Assembly (NCBI RefSeq): GCF_001306415.1
Contig: NZ_LDJX01000002.1
Coordinates: 434,001 to 498,000 of the forward strand
Length of the DNA stretch: 64,000 nucleotides
Source: Croceitalea dokdonensis DOKDO 023
Lineage (GTDB): Bacteria > Bacteroidota > Bacteroidia > Flavobacteriales > Flavobacteriaceae
Reading direction: 5' to 3'
The notes beneath the pieces were generated by a model. That model was not told the origin of the DNA and did not search any database. It saw only the letters and a list, made by a program, of their open reading frames with translations. The number at the start of each line of letters is the position of its first letter. Position 1 is the first letter of the stretch. This document shows, one piece after another, positions 59,366 through 64,000 of the stretch. The position numbers were made by a program, and so were the translations under genes.

Positions 59366-60469
59366 TTACACTAGGGCCGGTGTTCCCAAATCAAAGGTTT
59401 CTGCAATTTCTTTATAGACCACCTTGCCTTCTACAATATTCAGTCCTTTTTCCAAGGACGCATCATTTTGGCAAGCGGACTGCCATCCATTATTGGCCAA
59501 TTTTAACACATAGGGCAGGGTTACGTTGGTCAATGCAACCGTAGAAGTGTACGGGACGGCACCCGGCATATTGGCCACACAATAATGGACTACATCATCA
59601 ATAATATAAATGGGGTCTTCATGGGTAGTGGCCTTGGTGGTTTCCACACAGCCGCCCTGATCTACGGCCACATCCACGATAACGGCACCGGGATGCATGT
59701 CCTTAAGCATATCACGAGTAATCAAATTCGGGGCTTTTGCACCTTTTAACAATACCCCACCAATGATAAGATCATGTGTTTTTATATGCTTTCGGATATT
59801 GAACTCGTTGGAAAATTCAGTGACCACATGGGGTGGCATTACATCATTGACGTAGCGCAAACGCTTCATGTTCACGTCCATAATGGTAACATGCGCGCCC
59901 AATCCCGCAGCCATTTTTGCCGCTTGGATGCCCACGGTACCCGCACCTAATACCAGTACCTTACCGGGAGCCACACCAGGTACTCCCCCCAATAATACAC
60001 CACGGCCCTTTTTGGGCTTTTCCAAATATTTTGCGCCTTGCTGAATGGCCATACGTCCAGCAACCTCGGACATGGGCGTCAACAAAGGTAGGCTGCCGTC
60101 CTCATCCTCAACGGTTTCATAAGCAATGCAAACGCCCTTTTGCTTGATCATGGCCCGGGTCAAGGTTTCACTGGAAGCAAAATGGAAATAAGTGAACACA
60201 ATTTGGCCTTCTTGCACCAAATGATACTCCTCCTCAATAGGTTCTTTTACCTTCACTATCATTTCACTAATGGCATACACCTGGCCTATAGTGTCTAAAA
60301 TAGTGGCACCAGCTTTTTGGTAGTCGCTGTTAAAAAATCCACTACCTTCTCCCGCACCAGACTGCACGTAGACCGTGTGGCCGTTTTTGATCAGTTCAAA
60401 AATGCCCGCTGGTGTCATGCCAACACGGCTCTCATTGTTCTTAATTTCTTTAGGTACCCCGATAATCAT
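59366..60469 (-). CDS. ald: Alanine dehydrogenase
   Basis: 367 residues from ATG at 60469, matching the family start MIIGVPKEIKNNESRVGMTP. The substrate site has KVKEPIEEEY and YFHFASS (the catalytic Lys and His regions), and the NAD site is VLVLGAGTVGIQAAKMAAGLGA with DVNMKRL. It interconverts alanine and pyruvate plus ammonium with NAD. The gene is single, with a strong terminator behind it and a repeat-bearing upstream region. Confidence 0.95.
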   Translation of the reverse strand: MIIGVPKEIKNNESRVGMTPAGIFELIKNGHTVYVQSGAGEGSGFFNSDYQKAGATILDTIGQVYAISEMIVKVKEPIEEEYHLVQEGQIVFTYFHFASSETLTRAMIKQKGVCIAYETVEDEDGSLPLLTPMSEVAGRMAIQQGAKYLEKPKKGRGVLLGGVPGVAPGKVLVLGAGTVGIQAAKMAAGLGAHVTIMDVNMKRLRYVNDVMPPHVVTEFSNEFNIRKHIKTHDLIIGGVLLKGAKAPNLITRDMLKDMHPGAVIVDVAVDQGGCVETTKATTHEDPIYIIDDVVHYCVANMPGAVPYTSTVALTNVTLPYVLKLANNGWQSACQNDASLEKGLNIVEGKVVYKEIAETFDLGTPALV

Positions 60470-60783
60470 TTTACTACAAGTTTGGTTTATCATTCAAATG
60501 TGGCGCAAAAGTATATACCATGGAAAAATTTTCGATGAAATGCAGGGGTATATGTTTTAAATAGTATCAATTTACTTAAGTGACCCCAATTTTTTTAGGG
60601 TTATTAAAATTAAATAAGATATATTTTTAATTGTACCCCAAAATTTTATAGGGTTATTTTAAATTAGTTGTTTACGCAATAAGGAAGTGAATTTGTTGTA
60701 AATGTTCCATACCATCAAAAATAGAGACCTACTAAGCGGGTGCGGCTAGGCGCTAAACAAGCATTGCAAAAACCGAGAACACC
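60470..60783. promoter_or_regulatory. ald upstream region with two ACCCC...AGGGTTATT repeats
   Basis: 314 bases without a gene. Two direct repeats, each an imperfect inverted repeat, lie at 60583-60605 (ACCCCAATTTTTTTAGGGT plus TATT) and 60635-60658 (ACCCCAAAATTTTATAGGGT plus TATT), 52 bases apart, 114-190 bases before the ald ATG. They may be regulator sites or remnants of a duplicated element; the rest is A+T-rich. Confidence 0.45.
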
Positions 60784-61038
60784 CTACTTAAACCGGAGTT
60801 TAGCCACAATAATGGCAATGGCCAAAAGTAAGGTCACCACATTTGCTGCAATGATACTGATGCTGTCTATGGCAATACCGTAAAAAAGCCATAACAGTAC
60901 CCCAACAACAAACACCAAATACATCAGCAAAGAAATGTCCTTGGTGGAACGGTGCTTCCAAGCCTTGTACACCTGGGGCACAAAGGCAGACGTGGTTAAT
61001 ACCGCTGCGGCCAAGCCTACTAATTCTACATTTTCCAT
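60784..61038 (-). CDS. SemiSWEET family transporter
   Basis: 84 residues with three membrane helices (VGLAAAVLTTSAFVPQVYKAW, LLMYLVFVVGVLLWLFYGIAI, ISIIAANVVTLLLAIAIIVAK). The PQ motif (FVPQVYKAWKHRSTKDIS) and GVLLWLFYGI are diagnostic of SemiSWEETs, which dimerise into a six-helix facilitator for sugars or other small solutes. It lies 14 bases after leuS on the same strand, so it may be co-transcribed. Confidence 0.93.
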   Translation of the reverse strand: MENVELVGLAAAVLTTSAFVPQVYKAWKHRSTKDISLLMYLVFVVGVLLWLFYGIAIDSISIIAANVVTLLLAIAIIVAKLRFK

Positions 61039-61052
61039 TTTTTATGTGGGCA

Positions 61053-63974
61053 TTACCCAACGATATTAACAATCTTGCCTGGCACTACAATCACCTTTTT
61101 AGGGGTGCGGCCAGCCAATTGTGCTTGGGTTTTTTCATTGGCCATAACAGCATCCTCAATTTGTTCCCTGGACATATCCAAAGGAAGCTCCATGGTAAAA
61201 CGCATTTTACCATTAAAGGAAATGGGGTATTCCTTGCTGCTTTCCACCAAATACTTTTCCTCAAACTTGGGAAAGGGCGCATCGGAAATGGACGTGCCAT
61301 GACCCAACTTTTCCCAGAGTTCTTCGGCAATGTGTGGCGCATAGGGTGATATCAAAATCACCAATGGCTCCAAAATGGATCTGCTGGTACATTTTTGTGA
61401 AGTAAGCTCATTAACGCAGATCATAAATGTGGATACTGAGGTATTAAAGCTAAAATTCTCAATATCATCTTCTACTTTTTTGATGGTTTTGTGCAAGGTT
61501 TTAAGAGACCCTCCCAGCCCTTCTGAAGAAGGGGAATCAGAAACGTAAAATGTTCCGTTCTCTCCAGTATGGTACAATCTCCAAAGCTTCCGTAGAAAGG
61601 AATGTACTCCCGTAATACCGGCTGTATTCCAAGGTTTGGATTGCTCCAATGGCCCAAGGAACATCTCGTACAACCTAAGACTGTCTGCCCCATATTCTTC
61701 ACAAATAGCGTCTGGGTTAACAACATTAAACCATCTTTTCGACATTTTTTCAACTTCCCGACCGACTATGTATTTTCCATCTTCTAAGATGAATTCAGCC
61801 TCTTTATAATCTGGTTGCCATTGTTTTAGTTCTGTAATATCCACTTCGTCAGAGGCATTTACCAGATTGACGTCAATTCTGAGTTCTTCCACCTCATAAT
61901 CATTTTTCAATCCAAATGAAACATACGTGTTTGTCCCTGAAACTCTATAGACTAATGCACTCGTCCCCGTAATCATGCCCTGATTGATGAGTTTTTTGGC
62001 AAACTCATCTTTGGGGGCGATACCCCTGTCAAACAAAAACTTTTGCCAAAAACGGCTGTACAATAAATGGCCAGTGGCATGTTCGCTACCGCCAATATAT
62101 AGGTCCACGTCCTGCCAATAATCAACAGCCTCCTTAGCATAAATGACCTCCTTGTTGTGCGGATCCATATAACGGTTAAAGTACTGGGAACTCCCGGCCC
62201 ATCCTGGCATGGTGTTCAGTTCTAGCGGCCCTCCGAGCCTTCCTTCAGGTGAGGAGTTGGCAAACTCCGCTTCGGACACTATGTTTCCTTCATCGCCGTA
62301 CTGCAACCAATGCCATGCTTTGGCATTTCCCAAAGGGGGTTCGCCCGTTTCCGTGGGCAGATATTTGTCCACCTCCGGCAGCTCTAAGGGCAAATGCTTT
62401 TGGTCTAACATCTTTGGCATTCCATGGACATCGTAATAGACCGGGAAGGGTTCTCCCCAATACCGTTGCCTGCTAAATACCGCATCCCGTAATCTGTAAT
62501 TGACCTTTCCTTTTCCCTGTCCAATCTTTTCCAACTCAAAAATGGCCCTTTTTACAGCCTTCTTATAGGATAATCCGTTTAAAAAGTCAGAATTGGCAAT
62601 AATGGTTTTATCCTTATCTGCAAAAGCCTCGGCCGTAATATCGACCCCTTTAAAAATATTGGGGATGGGAATATTAAAGTGCTTGGCAAAGTCATAATCG
62701 CGTTGATCACCACAGGGCACAGACATCACGGCCCCGGTACCATAACCGGCCAACACGTAATCACCAATCCAAATGGGAATGGGTTCTTTCGTAAAAGGGT
62801 GTTCCGCATAAGCCCCCGTAAAAGCTCCCGAAATGGTTTTAACATCTGCCATACGGTCGCGTTCCGAACGTTTGGCAGTAGCTTGGATATACGCTTCCAC
62901 TTCAGCTTTTTGCTCTGGTGTAGTTATTTTTGCCACCAGTTCATGCTCGGGTGCCAAGGTCATGAAAGATACCCCAAAAATAGTATCCGGGCGGGTAGTA
63001 AATACCTCAATAAAGCTTCCAGATTTCTGGGTGCCATGCGAATGGTCTTTGTGATCCGCTTGGACGTTTGGACTTAGGACTTTAAATTTAACCGAGGCCC
63101 CTTCTGAACGGCCAATCCAATTGGTCTGTGAATCCTTTAACGGCTGTGGCCAATCTATCGTATCCAGGCCATCCAACAAACGCTGCGCGTAGGCGGTAAT
63201 ACGCATCATCCATTGGGTCATTTTCTTGCGAATCACGGGGTGCCCGCCACGCTCAGAAACCCCATTGACAATTTCATCATTGGCCAAAACGGTTCCCAAG
63301 GCCGGACACCAATTAACCTCTGCATCGGCCAAATAGGTCAGACGGTATTTTAACAGCACTTCCTCTTTTTCTTTTTGGGGATACCCTTTCCATTCTTCCG
63401 CTGAGAAAATCACCACGTCATCATCGCAAGCGGCATTAACATTTTTGTTCCCTTCTTTTTCAAAGATGGCGATGAGGGAATCCATGCCTTGGGCCTTATT
63501 TGCATCCTTATTGTACCATGAATTGAACAATTGAATAAAAATCCATTGCGTCCATTTGTAGTAATCAGGGTTAGAGGTACGGACCTCACGGCTCCAATCA
63601 AAAGAAAAGCCCAACCTGTCCAATTGTTCACGATAGCGCTTAATATTGGTCTCTGTCGTAATCGCTGGATGCTGGCCAGTTTGGATAGCATATTGCTCCG
63701 CAGGAAGCCCAAAAGAATCGTACCCCATTGGGTGCAGCACATTAAATCCCTTATGCCGTTTGTACCGGGCGTAGATATCCCCGGCAATATAGCCCAACGG
63801 ATGCCCAACATGTAGTCCGGCGCCGGAAGGATAGGGGAACATGGAAAGCACATAATATTTTTGCTTGGATACCGCTCCGCTCTGTGAAGACTCTAGGGAG
63901 TCGGTTTTAAAGGTTTGGTACTTTGCCCAATGGGCCTGCCATTTTTTTTCGATTTGCTTAAAATCGTAATTCAT
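61053..63974 (-). CDS. leuS: Leucyl-tRNA synthetase
   Basis: 973 residues. Class I signature YPSGAGLHVGHPLGYIAGD (HVGH); an editing domain in the middle (FTTRPDTIFGVSFMTLAPEHEL); KMSKS-equivalent EKMSKRWFNVVNPDAI; and the anticodon-binding and C-terminal domains up to KKVIVVPGKIVNIVG. An insertion before the KMSKS region (residues about 690-740, LVYRVSGTNTYVSFG) is typical of Bacteroidota LeuS. It charges tRNA-Leu in the cytoplasm. The start ATG is at 63974, 26 bases from the window edge. Confidence 0.97.
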   Translation of the reverse strand: MNYDFKQIEKKWQAHWAKYQTFKTDSLESSQSGAVSKQKYYVLSMFPYPSGAGLHVGHPLGYIAGDIYARYKRHKGFNVLHPMGYDSFGLPAEQYAIQTGQHPAITTETNIKRYREQLDRLGFSFDWSREVRTSNPDYYKWTQWIFIQLFNSWYNKDANKAQGMDSLIAIFEKEGNKNVNAACDDDVVIFSAEEWKGYPQKEKEEVLLKYRLTYLADAEVNWCPALGTVLANDEIVNGVSERGGHPVIRKKMTQWMMRITAYAQRLLDGLDTIDWPQPLKDSQTNWIGRSEGASVKFKVLSPNVQADHKDHSHGTQKSGSFIEVFTTRPDTIFGVSFMTLAPEHELVAKITTPEQKAEVEAYIQATAKRSERDRMADVKTISGAFTGAYAEHPFTKEPIPIWIGDYVLAGYGTGAVMSVPCGDQRDYDFAKHFNIPIPNIFKGVDITAEAFADKDKTIIANSDFLNGLSYKKAVKRAIFELEKIGQGKGKVNYRLRDAVFSRQRYWGEPFPVYYDVHGMPKMLDQKHLPLELPEVDKYLPTETGEPPLGNAKAWHWLQYGDEGNIVSEAEFANSSPEGRLGGPLELNTMPGWAGSSQYFNRYMDPHNKEVIYAKEAVDYWQDVDLYIGGSEHATGHLLYSRFWQKFLFDRGIAPKDEFAKKLINQGMITGTSALVYRVSGTNTYVSFGLKNDYEVEELRIDVNLVNASDEVDITELKQWQPDYKEAEFILEDGKYIVGREVEKMSKRWFNVVNPDAICEEYGADSLRLYEMFLGPLEQSKPWNTAGITGVHSFLRKLWRLYHTGENGTFYVSDSPSSEGLGGSLKTLHKTIKKVEDDIENFSFNTSVSTFMICVNELTSQKCTSRSILEPLVILISPYAPHIAEELWEKLGHGTSISDAPFPKFEEKYLVESSKEYPISFNGKMRFTMELPLDMSREQIEDAVMANEKTQAQLAGRTPKKVIVVPGKIVNIVG

Positions 63975-64000
63975 CTCACTGCTTCTTTTGTCATGCGCAA

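Overview
The window reads as chromosomal DNA of a marine member of the Flavobacteriaceae (Bacteroidota), in the Maribacter/Muricauda/Arenibacter neighbourhood; genus is not resolved. The evidence is type IX secretion (T9SS) C-terminal sorting domains, a TonB receptor with a CarboxypepD_reg-like domain, Bacteroidota-restricted families (DUF4271, DUF4296, TPR histidine kinases), lipoproteins with K-(D/E)-(D/E) after the lipid-modified Cys, and poor Shine-Dalgarno sites. I see 52 protein genes and no rRNA, tRNA, insertion sequence, prophage or CRISPR array.

Layout. 0-5 kb: 5'-truncated vanadium haloperoxidase/PAP2-type gene, a GyrI-like membrane protein, a beta-propeller lipoprotein, a pirin and an AraC regulator. 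5-13 kb: a cluster of phospho-ester and nucleotide-type proteins. It holds a large lipoprotein that joins a metallophosphatase, a CotH/FAM20-like kinase fold and an Omp85-like barrel; an HD-hydrolase fused to a Pycsar-effector (PycTM) membrane domain; a GAF protein; and a second metallophosphoesterase. 13-22 kb: an outer-membrane barrel, an exported class V aminotransferase, a penicillin-acylase lipoprotein, an ABC exporter and a periplasmic beta-carbonic anhydrase. 22-25 kb: an Fe-S/redox operon (Mrp ATPase, NifU-like, ferredoxin reductase, ferredoxin). 25-27 kb: alkyltransferase-like protein, LysE exporter, TrmB. 27-33 kb: PhoR/PhoB-like two-component pair divergent from a lipoprotein/TonB-receptor pair, with an 11-bp-phased Pho-box-like array between them. 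33-35 kb: two tiny proteins that are little more than T9SS sorting domains, and a LuxE-like acyl-protein synthetase.

35.4-45.1 kb is the most interesting region. It is a visibly A+T-rich, one-direction six-gene unit: LRR lipoprotein, FN3/kelch lipoprotein, seven-bladed WKNG-repeat propeller lipoprotein, small secreted protein, TPR histidine kinase and NarL-type response regulator, preceded by two TTCAGGG palindromes. I infer a surface recognition/sensing system that carries its own two-component regulator and is probably autoregulated.

45-64 kb is mostly housekeeping: TyrS; a polyprenol-P-mannose synthase/dihydroorotase/DUF4296 operon facing an epimerase; a GT39 glycosyltransferase/DUF4271/HemD operon; a glycogen-binding/HhH fusion; ATP-PEPCK; DUF423; saccharopine dehydrogenase; an Lrp regulator; a zinc peptidase; alanine dehydrogenase; a SemiSWEET; and LeuS at the right edge.
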